Notes: a model not told the origin generated them from the sequence alone. A stretch of DNA of 64,000 nt from SHVO01 sp041905795 (GCA_041905795.1 JAYRKL010000003.1:62001-126000), one strand, 5' to 3'. Shown: positions 8,235 through 17,147, counted from the first letter of the stretch. Translations and numbers: made by a program.

Positions 8235-10034
8235 TTAACTTACCTTGTTTGGCAGCCTTTTGGTCAATTTAAATAAGTTACCGACGCCGGGCGGCGGCGG
8301 CACAAACCGGGCGTCGTCGCAGATCGATTTGATCAGATGAACGCCCAGGCCCCCGGGCCGGACTTCCGAGAGATTGCGGGGTTTAATGGTGTCTGGGTCG
8401 ACCGCCTCGGCAAAATCCATGATGTCGACCACGAGGACGTCGCCCTCGCGCGAGTAGTCGATCATGATGTCGCCCTCGCCTTTGTTTCCATAGGCGTGGC
8501 GGACGACGTTCTGACAGGCCTCGTCCACGGCCATCTTCAGGTCGAAGGTCCAGGATTCGGGCGCGTCGCAGTATTTGGCGGCCTGTTCGGTGGCCGACCG
8601 GATCAGCTTCAGCCGGTCGGGGCGGGCCGGAACACGGATGCGCATGATCTGGCCGTCTTCCGCCGAGAGTTTGCTGTCCACAGGCGGCTTGGCGCCCACC
8701 GGCGCGATGCCCATGTCCTCGACCACCAGCAACGTCAGATCATCGCGCAGCGACTGGCCGGGCAGCTTGACCGCGCCGGCGATGCTCTTGAGGCGCAGGT
8801 CGGGCGCTTCCTCGGCATGGTCGCGGATCAGCGCGCGCACGCCGTCGATCCCCAGCATGCCGCCGCCGAAGGTAGTGGCTTCGGTCAAGCCATCGGTGAA
8901 GACATAGAGCATGCCGCCGGCGAGATAGATCTCGGTCACCGGGAAGCCGTCCGGTCCGGCGATGTCCTGGGCGATCCCCAGGGGCGGCGCGTCGGCGGGG
9001 ATGGCGATGAAGCGTTCGGTGCGAAGGTCGAAGTGCAAAGGCGGCTCGTGGCCGGCGTTGGTGAGGCGCAGGACGCCGGTGCCGGGATGGAACAGGCCGC
9101 CGACCATGGTCACGAACATGCCGTGGAAATTGGTCTCGCACAGTTCGTTGTTGATGGCGTTCAGGAGCTGACCGGGATCCTCGGCGCTTTTGGCGAGACA
9201 GCGGAACAGGCTCGACGTCTTGGCCATCAGCAGCGCGGCGTTCATGCCCTTGCCCGACACGTCGCCGACGTTGAACCAGATGCGCCCGTCGGGCAGCGGC
9301 AGGATGTCGTAGAAATCGCCCGAGACCGACCGCGCCGGGATATTGATGCCGTGAAGCGGGAAATCGCGGCTGGTGGGCTGCGGCAGGAGGTCGCGCTGGA
9401 TCTCGGCGGCCAGTTCCAGTTCGTGCTGGTTGCGCTCCTGCTGGACGATCTTATGGGTGAGGCGAAAGTTGCTGATGGCGAGCGCGGCGGCGCCGGCGAG
9501 GGTCTCCAGCAGGAGCAGGTCCTCGGCGTCGAACAGGCCGTCGCCGCCGACCCGGTTGATGACCTCGATCGCGCCCAGGCAGTCGCTGCCGATCACCAGC
9601 GGCGCCACCAGCAGCGAGCGGGTGGTGAAGCCGGTTTTGGCGTCCACCGCCGCGCCGAAGTCCTCACGCTCGGAGACGTCGCGCACCAGGGCGCCTTCCC
9701 GGGTCGCCACGGCGCGTCCGACCACGCCGGTATTGGCGGAGATATTGAGCCCGGTGATATCCACCGGTCCGTAGCAGGCCGAACACACCAGCGCTTCGCC
9801 GGTGTCGCTGAGCAGGAACAGGGAGGCCGCTTCGGCACCCATATAGGCGCTGATGCGCGCCAGCGCCGACTGGACGATGGTCTTGTAGTCGGAGCTGGCG
9901 GTGAATTCGCGCGTCATCTCGGCCAGGAGGCCGAGATGGTTCCTCACCCCATGTCCGGCGTGGACATCGGGGCTCCCCAGCGGTTTTCCGGGGGGCTTCT
10001 CCGCCGCACCGCGCTTGGAGGCTTGCTCAGGCAT
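8235..10034 (-). CDS. GAF-PP2C(SpoIIE)-HATPase partner-switching regulator
   Basis: A 599-aa cytoplasmic protein with three modules. A GAF sensor domain spans about residues 45-190. A PP2C/SpoIIE phosphatase spans about 215-420, with metal motifs SGDFYDILP, GDVSGKGMNAALLM, FTDGLTEA and RDDLTLL. A C-terminal GHKL anti-sigma kinase domain spans about 455-595, with N-box DEACQNVVRHAY and G2 loop GGLGVHLIK. RsbU-like phosphatase and RsbW-like kinase activities are therefore fused, and the natural substrate is the STAS protein encoded 27 bases downstream. I start at ATG 10034; a TTG 12 codons upstream is less likely. No sigma factor gene is adjacent. Confidence 0.9.
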   Translation of the reverse strand: MPEQASKRGAAEKPPGKPLGSPDVHAGHGVRNHLGLLAEMTREFTASSDYKTIVQSALARISAYMGAEAASLFLLSDTGEALVCSACYGPVDITGLNISANTGVVGRAVATREGALVRDVSEREDFGAAVDAKTGFTTRSLLVAPLVIGSDCLGAIEVINRVGGDGLFDAEDLLLLETLAGAAALAISNFRLTHKIVQQERNQHELELAAEIQRDLLPQPTSRDFPLHGINIPARSVSGDFYDILPLPDGRIWFNVGDVSGKGMNAALLMAKTSSLFRCLAKSAEDPGQLLNAINNELCETNFHGMFVTMVGGLFHPGTGVLRLTNAGHEPPLHFDLRTERFIAIPADAPPLGIAQDIAGPDGFPVTEIYLAGGMLYVFTDGLTEATTFGGGMLGIDGVRALIRDHAEEAPDLRLKSIAGAVKLPGQSLRDDLTLLVVEDMGIAPVGAKPPVDSKLSAEDGQIMRIRVPARPDRLKLIRSATEQAAKYCDAPESWTFDLKMAVDEACQNVVRHAYGNKGEGDIMIDYSREGDVLVVDIMDFAEAVDPDTIKPRNLSEVRPGGLGVHLIKSICDDARFVPPPPGVGNLFKLTKRLPNKVS

Positions 10035-10090
10035 GGCCCAGACTATGCCCTGTCTCACCGGCAGGGACAATCAAGGCCCTGGACCGGTCT

Positions 10091-11110
10091 TCAGGCAAGG
10101 AACGCGCGATAAACCGCGAGATAGCGCGCGACCACGGCGGACTCGGAGAATTCGGCCGCCGTGCGCTGACGCCCCCCGGCCACGAGCCTTTTCGCCAGCG
10201 CACGATCGCCGAGGAGCGCGTTCGCCTGGGCCGCCAGGGCAACAGGATCGTCCGTCGGCACAAGCAGTCCGTCCTCGCCGTCGCGCACCAGCTTGCCGGG
10301 GCCCTGGCTCATGGACGCCACCAGCGGCACGCCGTGCGACCAGGCATTGAGCACGACGTTACCGAACGGCTCCGTACGCGAGGGCAGCAGGCAAACGTCG
10401 GCGGCCTTGAGGAGGGCTGAGCGGTCATCGCGCCACCCCAGGAAGCGTACGCGGTTGCCGAGCCCGAGATCGGCCGCGAGACGCTTGAGCTTGCCCTCCG
10501 CCGGGCCTTCACCCGCGACCCACAGCACGGCGTCCTTGATGTCCTTCAGCGCGTGCAAGGCGACATCGATGCCCTTGGCGGGGTGCAGCCGCGCGAGGAT
10601 CAACAGCACCGGAGCGTTCTCGCCGCCGAGCAGCGCCCGGTCGACGGCGGGCTCGTCGCGCACCGGGCAGAAATTGGGGATGTAGTGCACCGTGTCGGCC
10701 TTGCGGCCCTCGCGCACCACGTAGTCGCAGATGTCGGGCGTATTGCAGATGAGCTGGGCGCAGCGCCGGTAGTATTTGAGGTCGTAGTAACCGCCGAGGC
10801 GGCCGGCGTTCACCCACGGCCCGGCGGGAAGGTCGTTGCAGGCCCGGTTCATCCACCCCATGACGATGTCGGGCCGCTCCCGCTTGGCGATCCTCCCCAG
10901 CTTGAAGCGGGTGACGAGGTCGAGGGGACCGCCGAACGTGAGCATGGTCACGCGGCAGCCGGCGTTGGCGAGGATCGCGGCGCGGTCGGGGTATGGCCGG
11001 ATCACGCCCACCTGCTCGGTCCCGGCCCGCGCCAGAGCCGGCACCAGGTCCTCGTAAAACAGCTCCGCACCGCCGTGGCGGCCGCTGGCCATGACTTGCA
11101 ATACGCGCAT
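10091..11110 (-). CDS. Glycosyltransferase family 4
   Basis: A 339-aa GT-B glycosyltransferase. The N-terminal half opens MRVLQVMASGRHGGAELFYE, with the GGAE acceptor-side loop. The C-terminal donor half contains LLILARLHPAKGIDVALHAL and the EX7E-like segment SRTEPFGNVVLNAW, in which the second Glu is replaced by Asn. The donor and acceptor sugars cannot be read from sequence. It lies next to lpxL (divergent, 63 bases apart), so a cell-surface glycan or LPS role is plausible. It ends 56 bases before the GAF-PP2C gene. Confidence 0.85.
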   Translation of the reverse strand: MRVLQVMASGRHGGAELFYEDLVPALARAGTEQVGVIRPYPDRAAILANAGCRVTMLTFGGPLDLVTRFKLGRIAKRERPDIVMGWMNRACNDLPAGPWVNAGRLGGYYDLKYYRRCAQLICNTPDICDYVVREGRKADTVHYIPNFCPVRDEPAVDRALLGGENAPVLLILARLHPAKGIDVALHALKDIKDAVLWVAGEGPAEGKLKRLAADLGLGNRVRFLGWRDDRSALLKAADVCLLPSRTEPFGNVVLNAWSHGVPLVASMSQGPGKLVRDGEDGLLVPTDDPVALAAQANALLGDRALAKRLVAGGRQRTAAEFSESAVVARYLAVYRAFLA

Positions 11111-11142
11111 GTGTCACTCCTATCCCAAAGCGCGCTATAAGT

Positions 11143-11176
11143 CCCGCCTTAGCCATATGCCCGCCTTAGCCATATG
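11143..11176 (+). repeat. 17-bp perfect tandem duplication over the lpxL start codon
   Basis: The 17-mer CCCGCCTTAGCCATATG occurs twice with no spacer. The second copy ends in the ATG used by lpxL (11174). The first copy supplies an upstream ATG (11157) that opens a six-codon frame ending in TGA at 11175-11177, overlapping the lpxL start by two bases. No clear ribosome-binding site precedes either ATG. Confidence 0.9.
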
Positions 11177-12052
11177 ACCGACGCCCCGCTCAAATATCCG
11201 ATCCGTCACCGCCTCGAAGCTCTGGCCGCGCATTTGATGTTCGGCCTTTTGCGCTTGTTGCCGACGCGCGCCGTTTCCAATTTCGGCGGCTGGCTGGGGC
11301 GGAGCGTCGGCCCGCGCACCCGCGCCCACCGCATCGCCGAGCGCAACATGGCGGCGGCATTGCCCGAAGCTGACGCCGCACAGCGCGACGCCTGGCTGAT
11401 GGAGGCCTGGGACAACTTCGGCCGCACCATGGTGGAATACGCCGTCCTGCAGCGCCTGGACCGCACGCGCGAGAACCGCGTCGACGTCGAGGGGTTCGAG
11501 CGGCTGGCCGCGATCCCGGCCGGCCGGCCGGCGATCCTGTTCTGCGCCCACCTCGCCAACTGGGAGGTCATCCCCCTGGCGCTGACCGGGCGCACCAAGC
11601 CGCTGACCATCGTCTACCGCGCCGCCAACAATCCGCTGGTGGACCAGATGATCGCCGAAGCGCGCGCGCCCTATACCGCCGACATGCTGGCCAAAGGCAT
11701 CGCCGGCGCGCGCCGCATCGTGCGCGCCCTGATCGACGCGGCCCATGTCATCATGGTGGTGGACCAGAAACTCAACACCGGCCTGGCAGTGCCGTTCTTC
11801 GGCCGGCCGGCCTTCACCAGCCCGGCGGTGGTGAGCCTGGCCATGCGCTACGGCTGCCCGGTGTTCCCTGTGCGCACCGAGCGCCTGCCGGAGGGCCGCT
11901 ATCTGGTGTCGGTGGAGGAGCCGTTCACGTTTGCCGCGGGTGACGAAAACGCGCTGCGTGACGGCCTGACCAAGGTGAACGCCCGCCTGGAGCAATGGAT
12001 CAGGAAGAAGCCCGGCCAGTGGCTGTGGATGCACCGGCGCTGGCCCGATTAG
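11174..12052 (+). CDS. lpxL: Lipid A biosynthesis acyltransferase (LpxL/HtrB family)
   Basis: A 292-aa acyltransferase that transfers a secondary acyl chain to the lipid A precursor at the inner membrane. The catalytic HX4E motif is His126-Glu131 in FCAHLANWEV. The N-terminal hydrophobic helix (residues 14-30), IAERNMAAALPE and C-terminal WLWMHRRWPD are also typical. Length is normal. There is no good Shine-Dalgarno sequence, and the start lies at the end of a 17-bp tandem duplication that creates a mini-ORF overlapping it. The family is clear; the exact acyl chain and position are not. Confidence 0.92.
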   Translation: MTDAPLKYPIRHRLEALAAHLMFGLLRLLPTRAVSNFGGWLGRSVGPRTRAHRIAERNMAAALPEADAAQRDAWLMEAWDNFGRTMVEYAVLQRLDRTRENRVDVEGFERLAAIPAGRPAILFCAHLANWEVIPLALTGRTKPLTIVYRAANNPLVDQMIAEARAPYTADMLAKGIAGARRIVRALIDAAHVIMVVDQKLNTGLAVPFFGRPAFTSPAVVSLAMRYGCPVFPVRTERLPEGRYLVSVEEPFTFAAGDENALRDGLTKVNARLEQWIRKKPGQWLWMHRRWPD

Positions 12053-12080
12053 ACTCTATATATGCTCTAAAGACTGCGGA

Positions 12081-12398
12081 TTATTCGCCGGGCGCGATGG
12101 TCAACGACAGGCCGTCAAGGGCGTCGGTGAACTTGATCTGGCAGGACAGGCGCGAATTGGCAGGTTTATAGGCGCCGGTGTGCTCGACCAGTTCCTGTTC
12201 GTCCTCGGAACGCGTGCCGGTCTTCCCGGTCCAGGCGTCGTCGATGAGCACGTGGCAGGTGGCGCAGGAGCAGCACCCGCCGCACACCGCCTCGATGTCG
12301 AAATTGCGGTCGCGCAGGATCTCCATCACCGACGGGCCGGGCTTGGCGTCGATCACATGTTTTCGGCCGGTGCGGTCGGTGACGTTGATGATGGCCAT
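12081..12398 (-). CDS. 2Fe-2S ferredoxin, adrenodoxin type
   Basis: A 105-aa ferredoxin with cluster ligands Cys39, Cys45, Cys48 (C-x5-C-x2-C in VCGGCCSCATCHV) and Cys86 (LSCQI), the spacing of vertebrate-type ferredoxins. Two extra cysteines (42, 43) lie inside the loop. The acidic stretch RSEDEQELVEHTG is the usual partner-docking helix. It would carry electrons to Fe-S assembly or to a cytochrome P450; no partner gene lies alongside. It ends 28 bases after the convergent lpxL gene. Confidence 0.93.
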   Translation of the reverse strand: MAIINVTDRTGRKHVIDAKPGPSVMEILRDRNFDIEAVCGGCCSCATCHVLIDDAWTGKTGTRSEDEQELVEHTGAYKPANSRLSCQIKFTDALDGLSLTIAPGE

Positions 12399-12462
12399 GG
12401 CTGGTCCTGCTTTTTATGCCGGGTGGATATCGCAAGGACGCCGCTGGCCCGCAAGGCTTTTG

Positions 12463-12921
12463 TCAGCGCCCTTTGCCTGCAATTTCGAGGATCAGGCGGC
12501 GGTGGCCGGGCGGCAGATCCTCCGGCAGATCGCCCGCCGAGAAAAACCTGGCCTCGAAAATCTCGAAATTGAGCCGGGCCGGTGACGTCACGGCGGCGGC
12601 GCCCACCACGATCACTTCCATATGACGGGGCGAGATCATATTCACCCCGGCGATTCCGGCCACGGCCGCCTCCAGCCCGGTTTCTTCCCGGAGTTCGCGC
12701 AGGACACCCTGCTCCGGGGTCTCTCCGGCCGCCAGGAATCCCCCTGGCAGGCCCCAGGGATAGCGGTCGCGAAAGACATGCCGCAGCAGCAGGACCTCAC
12801 CCGCGCCGTTCCTGAAAATCCCGGCGGCGCTGACGATAAAATGCGGATGGGCGGTATGCAGCAGCCCCCGGATCAGCCAGGGCGGCAGGCGCCGGCACAG
12901 GGCCGCAATAACCGCTTTCAT
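12463..12921 (-). CDS. NUDIX hydrolase
   Basis: A 152-aa protein with a complete Nudix box running from GGFLAAGETPEQ to REETGLEA (GX5EX7REUXEEXGU satisfied), around residues 60-83. These enzymes hydrolyse nucleoside diphosphates linked to another group. The sequence preceding the box (YPWGLPGG) resembles NUDT/ADP-ribose-type members, but the substrate cannot be assigned. It ends about 60 bases before the ferredoxin start on the same strand. Confidence 0.88.
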   Translation of the reverse strand: MKAVIAALCRRLPPWLIRGLLHTAHPHFIVSAAGIFRNGAGEVLLLRHVFRDRYPWGLPGGFLAAGETPEQGVLRELREETGLEAAVAGIAGVNMISPRHMEVIVVGAAAVTSPARLNFEIFEARFFSAGDLPEDLPPGHRRLILEIAGKGR

Positions 12922-13002
12922 CGGGCTTCCCGGACGTTCAGGACCTCTCCCGGCGGGAACCGGAGCTGTATTATTCTGGACGGCGCGAGGGGGGCAGCGT
13001 TC

Positions 13003-13272
13003 ATGACAGCTATCGTAAAGACCGTGGTGGCCGGAGTTCTCTTGACCAGTACGCCGGCCATGGCCGTGGACCTCGTCAACCGCGACCGGGTCGCGCGCGA
13101 AGCCACGGTCAATACCAGCGACGGACAGAGCAACATTATCACGCTCAAGGCCGGCCAGCGCCTAGCGGATCTCTGCACGTCCTGCGTCATCCTCGTCGGC
13201 GACACCTCGGTCGAAGCCGTCGGACGCGCGGTCGCCGTCATCGAGAACGGTAAAGTCACCGTCGAGCGCTGA
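13003..13272 (+). CDS. Small exported protein of unknown function
   Basis: An 89-aa protein with a clear signal peptide, cleavage expected after TPAMA. The mature part (about 67 residues) contains Cys-Thr-Ser-Cys (LCTSCVILVGD) and ends in KVTVER. ATG 13003 is preceded by a GAGGGGGG ribosome-binding site. The same frame is open further upstream to 12622, but that part shadows the Nudix gene. The C-C pair might form a disulphide in the periplasm. Its 3' end overlaps the end of the convergent potI gene by 17 bases. Confidence 0.7.
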   Translation: MTAIVKTVVAGVLLTSTPAMAVDLVNRDRVAREATVNTSDGQSNIITLKAGQRLADLCTSCVILVGDTSVEAVGRAVAVIENGKVTVER

Positions 13273-14059
13273 ACCCGCGCCGGCTCACCAGAGTGGCGCA
13301 GCCCAGCAGCAGCGCCGTGGCCGCCACCAGCAGCGCCGCCAGCGCGTTGATCTTGGGGCTCACACCCAGGCGGATGCTGGAATAGATCACCATCGGCAAG
13401 GTGGTGGACTGCGGTCCGGCCACGAAGCTGGCAATCACCACATCGTCCAGCGACAGGACAAACGCCAGCAGCCACCCCGCCGCCAGCGCCGGCGCCATCA
13501 TGGGCAGGGTGATGCGAAAGAACACCGTGACGGGCCGCGCGCCCAGGTCGCTGGCCGCGTCCTCCACCTCGCGGTCCATGCCGGCCAGCCGTGCGCGCAC
13601 GATCAGCGCAACGGTCGCCATGGTGAAACTGGCGTGCGCGATGACGATGGCGGCGATGCCCCGCCCGGGCATGAACGGCAGGGCCGCTTCCGCCGCCACG
13701 AACAGCAGCAGCAGCGAGAGCCCGGTTATGACTTCCGGTATCACCAGCGGCGCGATCGCGGCGGTGGCGAACAGCCATCGCCCGCGGAAAGCGCCGAAGC
13801 GCGCGAGGCCATAGCCCGCGGCTGTACCGACGATCACCGCCAGGGTCGCGGACAGCACGCCCACCACAAGACTGGTCGCCGCCGCGGCCATGATCTGCCG
13901 GTCATTCAGCAGTTCGCCGTACCAGGCCGTGGAGAAACCGGTCCACACCGTCACCAGGCGCGAGGCGTTGAAGGAATAGACGATCACCGCCGCCAGCGGC
14001 ACATAGAGGAACGCCAGGCCGCCGCCCAGGGCGATGCCGCGCCAAGGCATGCGCTTCAT
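13256..14059 (-). CDS. potI: Polyamine ABC transporter permease (PotI-like)
   Basis: A 267-aa inner-membrane permease with six predicted helices and the EAA loop DREVEDAASDLGARPVTVF near residue 150. It is the fourth gene of a potF-G-H-I importer. The ATG start overlaps the potH stop by four bases (ATGA). The frame continues upstream to 14176, but that part lies inside potH. Specificity for putrescine or spermidine is inferred from the whole operon, since permeases of this family look alike. Confidence 0.9.
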   Translation of the reverse strand: MKRMPWRGIALGGGLAFLYVPLAAVIVYSFNASRLVTVWTGFSTAWYGELLNDRQIMAAAATSLVVGVLSATLAVIVGTAAGYGLARFGAFRGRWLFATAAIAPLVIPEVITGLSLLLLFVAAEAALPFMPGRGIAAIVIAHASFTMATVALIVRARLAGMDREVEDAASDLGARPVTVFFRITLPMMAPALAAGWLLAFVLSLDDVVIASFVAGPQSTTLPMVIYSSIRLGVSPKINALAALLVAATALLLGCATLVSRRGFSARR

Positions 14060-14919
14060 GACGCCTCGCCCAGGACGCGCTGCAGGGCGAGGACCGGCGT
14101 CACCAGCACCGCCACCATGACCACCGTCAGCGCGGCCGACAACGGCCAGTCGCGGCTGGAGAAGAACTCGCTCCACAACACCTTGCCGATCATCACCGTG
14201 TCGGGGCCGCCCAGGAGGTCGGGAATCACGAACTCGCCGACGCAGGGAATGAACACCAGCAGCGCGCCCGCGATCACGCCCGGCAAGGACAGAGGCAGTG
14301 TCACCGACACGAAGGCGCGCCAGGGTTTCGCGCCGAGGTCACTGGCCGCCTCCGCGAGCGCGGGGTCCAGCCGCTCCAGCCGCGCATACAGCGGCAGCAC
14401 CATGAACGGCAGGTAGGCGTAGACCATGCCCAGGCAGACCGCGCCGGTGGTGTTGATCAGTTGGAGGGGCGTGCCGATCACGCCCAGGGAGTCCAGGACC
14501 GTGTTGATCACCCCGCCAGGGCGCAACAATCCGATCCAGGCGTAGGTGCGGATCAGGAGCGAGGTCCAGAACGGCAGAGTGACCAACAGGAGAAGCAGGC
14601 CCCGCCGCCGTTCGGGCGCGCGGGAAATGGAATAGGCGATAGGGTAGCCCGCCAGCACCGCGAGCACGGTGGCGAGGCCGGCGATCTTGAGCGAGCCGAT
14701 GTAAGCCCTGAAATAGAAACCGTCGGCGAACACATCGCGGTAGTTGGCGAGGGTCGCCCGCAGCGCGCCGCGCTCGATCAGCGGCGTGTAGGGCGGCACG
14801 CCGACGGCGGTTTCGGCCAGGCTGATTTTCACGATCACCGCCAGCGGCAGCAGGAACAGCACGGCCGCCCAGGCCCAGGGGATTGTCAGGAGGGTCCGCC
14901 GAAAACCGCCCGCGTTCAT
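14056..14919 (-). CDS. potH: Polyamine ABC transporter permease (PotH-like)
   Basis: A 287-aa permease with an N-terminal hydrophobic helix (WAWAAVLFLLPLAVIVKISL), further membrane segments and the EAA loop LAEAASDLGAKPWRAFVSVT. It pairs with PotI to form the channel. Start and stop overlap both neighbours by four bases (ATGA), so the four genes are translated as a coupled set. Confidence 0.9.
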   Translation of the reverse strand: MNAGGFRRTLLTIPWAWAAVLFLLPLAVIVKISLAETAVGVPPYTPLIERGALRATLANYRDVFADGFYFRAYIGSLKIAGLATVLAVLAGYPIAYSISRAPERRRGLLLLLVTLPFWTSLLIRTYAWIGLLRPGGVINTVLDSLGVIGTPLQLINTTGAVCLGMVYAYLPFMVLPLYARLERLDPALAEAASDLGAKPWRAFVSVTLPLSLPGVIAGALLVFIPCVGEFVIPDLLGGPDTVMIGKVLWSEFFSSRDWPLSAALTVVMVAVLVTPVLALQRVLGEAS

Positions 14920-15983
14920 GGCGTGAGCACCCGTACCGCCGCCGCCGGCCAGGACGCGGTGACGCCGGCGCCGCGCGCGAAGCCGTCCCCCGCGCCGTTC
15001 TGGCGCACCACCCGCAGGCGGTGTTCGCCATGCCGCACAAAATAGGTGGAGACGGTGCCGCCGTAGACGATATCGGCCACGACCCCGGTGATGTGATTGG
15101 GGCCGGTGTTGCCGCCCGGCGCGCGCAGCGCAATCTGCTCGGGCCGCACGGCCACCGCCACTCTCGCGCCCGTTGCGGGCAGCGGGTCGGCCACCACAAC
15201 CACCCCGGCGTCACAGGTGACGCAGCCAGGCGCCGTGACCGCGCCTTCCCAGATATTCATATGCCCGAAAAACCCGGCCACCGCGCGGCTGAGCGGACGG
15301 TCGTAGAGCGCCTGCGGCGCATCGGCCTGAAGAATGCGCCCGCGATCCATGACCGCCACCCGGCTGGCCATGCCCATGGCCTCGTCCTGGTCGTGGGTGA
15401 CGACGATGAAGGTCATGCCCAGACGTTCGCGCAGGGCCATAAGCTCCAGTTGCGTACGTTCGCGCAGGTGCTTGTCCAGGGCGGCCAGCGGCTCATCGAG
15501 CAGCAGCGCGCGCGGACGCTTGGCGAGGCAGCGGGCCAGGGCGGCGCGCTGCTTCTGGCCGCCGGAGAGCTGTTGCGGCTTGCGGGCGGCGAAATCCTCC
15601 ATCTCCACCCGCGCCAGAGCTTCGCGCACCCGGTCCTTGAGTTCCGCGCCCGCGAGTCCGTCCTGCCTGAGACCGAAGGCGACGTTGTCCGCCACGGTCA
15701 TATGCGGAAACAGCGCATAGGACTGGAACATCATGTTGACCGGCCGCTCGTAAGGCGCGCGGCCGTCCTGGTTGGTGTCGTCGATGAAGATCCGGCCGGC
15801 GTCCGGCGTTTCCAGGCCGGCGATGGCACGCAACAGGGTGGTCTTGCCGCAGCCCGACGGCCCCAGCAGCGCCAGGAACTCGTTCTCCCCGACCTCCAGC
15901 GAGACATCGTCGAGGGCGACAACCCCGCCGAAGCGCTTGGTCACGCCCTCGATACGGATGACGCCATTCTTGCCGGGGTTCAA
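14916..15983 (-). CDS. potG: Polyamine ABC transporter ATP-binding protein (PotG/PotA-like)
   Basis: A 355-aa ABC ATPase with Walker A GPSGCGKTT, signature LSGGQ, Walker B RALLLDEPLAALD, switch His in VVTHDQDEA and a C-terminal TOBE domain. The open frame runs upstream into potF, but no ATG or GTG fits. The likely start is TTG 15983, whose TTGA overlaps the potF stop codon by four bases, matching the four-base overlaps elsewhere in the operon. Confidence 0.88.
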   Translation of the reverse strand: MNPGKNGVIRIEGVTKRFGGVVALDDVSLEVGENEFLALLGPSGCGKTTLLRAIAGLETPDAGRIFIDDTNQDGRAPYERPVNMMFQSYALFPHMTVADNVAFGLRQDGLAGAELKDRVREALARVEMEDFAARKPQQLSGGQKQRAALARCLAKRPRALLLDEPLAALDKHLRERTQLELMALRERLGMTFIVVTHDQDEAMGMASRVAVMDRGRILQADAPQALYDRPLSRAVAGFFGHMNIWEGAVTAPGCVTCDAGVVVVADPLPATGARVAVAVRPEQIALRAPGGNTGPNHITGVVADIVYGGTVSTYFVRHGEHRLRVVRQNGAGDGFARGAGVTASWPAAAVRVLTP

Positions 15984-17086
15984 TTGCCCGCCTTGATCCG
16001 GTTCCAGATCCGGGTACGCAGGCGCTCGATCTCCGGCGCGGGCGTGGATTCCGCGAACAGCTTCTTCATGGTCGCGGCGTCGGGATAGACGGTCTTGTCC
16101 TTCTTGATTGCGTCGTCGATGTAGGGCCCGGCCTTGGCGTTGCCGTTGGCGTAGAACACCTTGTTGGTGATGGGGCCGATCACCGCCGGTTCGAGGATGT
16201 AGTTGAGGAACGCATAGGCGGCGTCGGCGTGGGGCGCATCCTTGGGGATGGCCATGAAGTCCGACCACATCACCGCGCCTTCTTTCGGGATGCTGTACCT
16301 GATTTCGACCCCCTTCTTGGCCTCGGCGGCGCGGTCGCGAGCCTGGAACACGTCGCCGGAGAAACCCATGGCGACGCAGATATCGCCGTTGGCCAGCGCC
16401 GAGATGTATTCGGAATTGTGGAACTTGACGACATAGGGCCGCACCTTACGCCACAACTCGGCGACCTTGTCGTAGTCGGCGGGCGTGTTCGAATGCGGAT
16501 CGAGGCCGAGATAATTGAGCGACGCCTCGAACACGTCCGACTGGGAATCGAACACGTAGACGCCGCACTTGGCGAGCTTGGCGGCGTTGGCCGGATCGAA
16601 CAGCAGGCTCCAGCTGTCCACCGGCGCGGCGGCGCCCAAGGCCGCGCGCACCAAGCCGGCGTTGTAGCCGAGGCCCGACGTGCCCCACATGTAAACGATG
16701 CCGTGGGCGTTGCCGGGGTCGAGCCCGGCGGCGCCGGCCGCGATCTGCGCATCCTGGGTGCCGATATTGGAGAGCCGGGACTTGTCCAGGGGCCGTACCA
16801 CGCCCGCCTGGATGAATCGCCGCAAAACCGGGCCGTTGGGAACGATGACATCGTAGCCCGACCCGCCGGCCAGCAGCTTGGCCTCCAGCATCTCGGAGGA
16901 ATCGAACACATCCATGTTCACCGCGATACCGGTGCGCTTGGTGAAATTGGGCAGGGTGTCGGGGGCGACATAGTCCGACCAGATATAAAGGTTAAGGACC
17001 TTGTCGGCGGCGGTGGCGGGCGCCGCCCAGGCTAGAATTGCCGCGCAGGCCAAAAGCCGTGACAGGACGCCGGAAAACACCGTCAT
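15980..17086 (-). CDS. potF: Polyamine-binding periplasmic protein (PotF/PotD-like)
   Basis: A 368-aa extracellular solute-binding protein with a signal peptide cleaved after APATA. The mature protein begins ADKVLNLYIWSDYVAPDT, and DVFDSSEMLEAKLLAGGSGY is typical of PotF-type proteins. It captures putrescine or spermidine in the periplasm and delivers it to PotGHI. It is the first gene of the operon, diverging from the alpha/beta hydrolase gene with 111 bases between the starts. Confidence 0.92.
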   Translation of the reverse strand: MTVFSGVLSRLLACAAILAWAAPATAADKVLNLYIWSDYVAPDTLPNFTKRTGIAVNMDVFDSSEMLEAKLLAGGSGYDVIVPNGPVLRRFIQAGVVRPLDKSRLSNIGTQDAQIAAGAAGLDPGNAHGIVYMWGTSGLGYNAGLVRAALGAAAPVDSWSLLFDPANAAKLAKCGVYVFDSQSDVFEASLNYLGLDPHSNTPADYDKVAELWRKVRPYVVKFHNSEYISALANGDICVAMGFSGDVFQARDRAAEAKKGVEIRYSIPKEGAVMWSDFMAIPKDAPHADAAYAFLNYILEPAVIGPITNKVFYANGNAKAGPYIDDAIKKDKTVYPDAATMKKLFAESTPAPEIERLRTRIWNRIKAGN

Positions 17087-17119
17087 GGAACCCCCGGTTC
17101 ACAAAGCACCCGTCTTCTT

Positions 17120-17147
17120 TAGAGCATTTCCCGGTGACGTGGGTACG
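17120..17147 (+). repeat. Possible degenerate fragment of repeat family 1
   Basis: The bases TAGAGCATTTCCCGGTGACG resemble the first 20 bases of the family 1 repeat (TAGAGCATTTTCCGATGAAG), but the matching second arm is missing. It may be a decayed copy in the potF/hydrolase divergent promoter region, or a chance match. Confidence 0.3.

Noticed and set aside
8337..10112. Long open frame on the plus strand opposite the GAF-PP2C gene
   Set aside because: It mirrors the codons of the real gene, has Gly/Ala/His/Arg-biased composition and no domain; GC-rich coding strands give such shadows.
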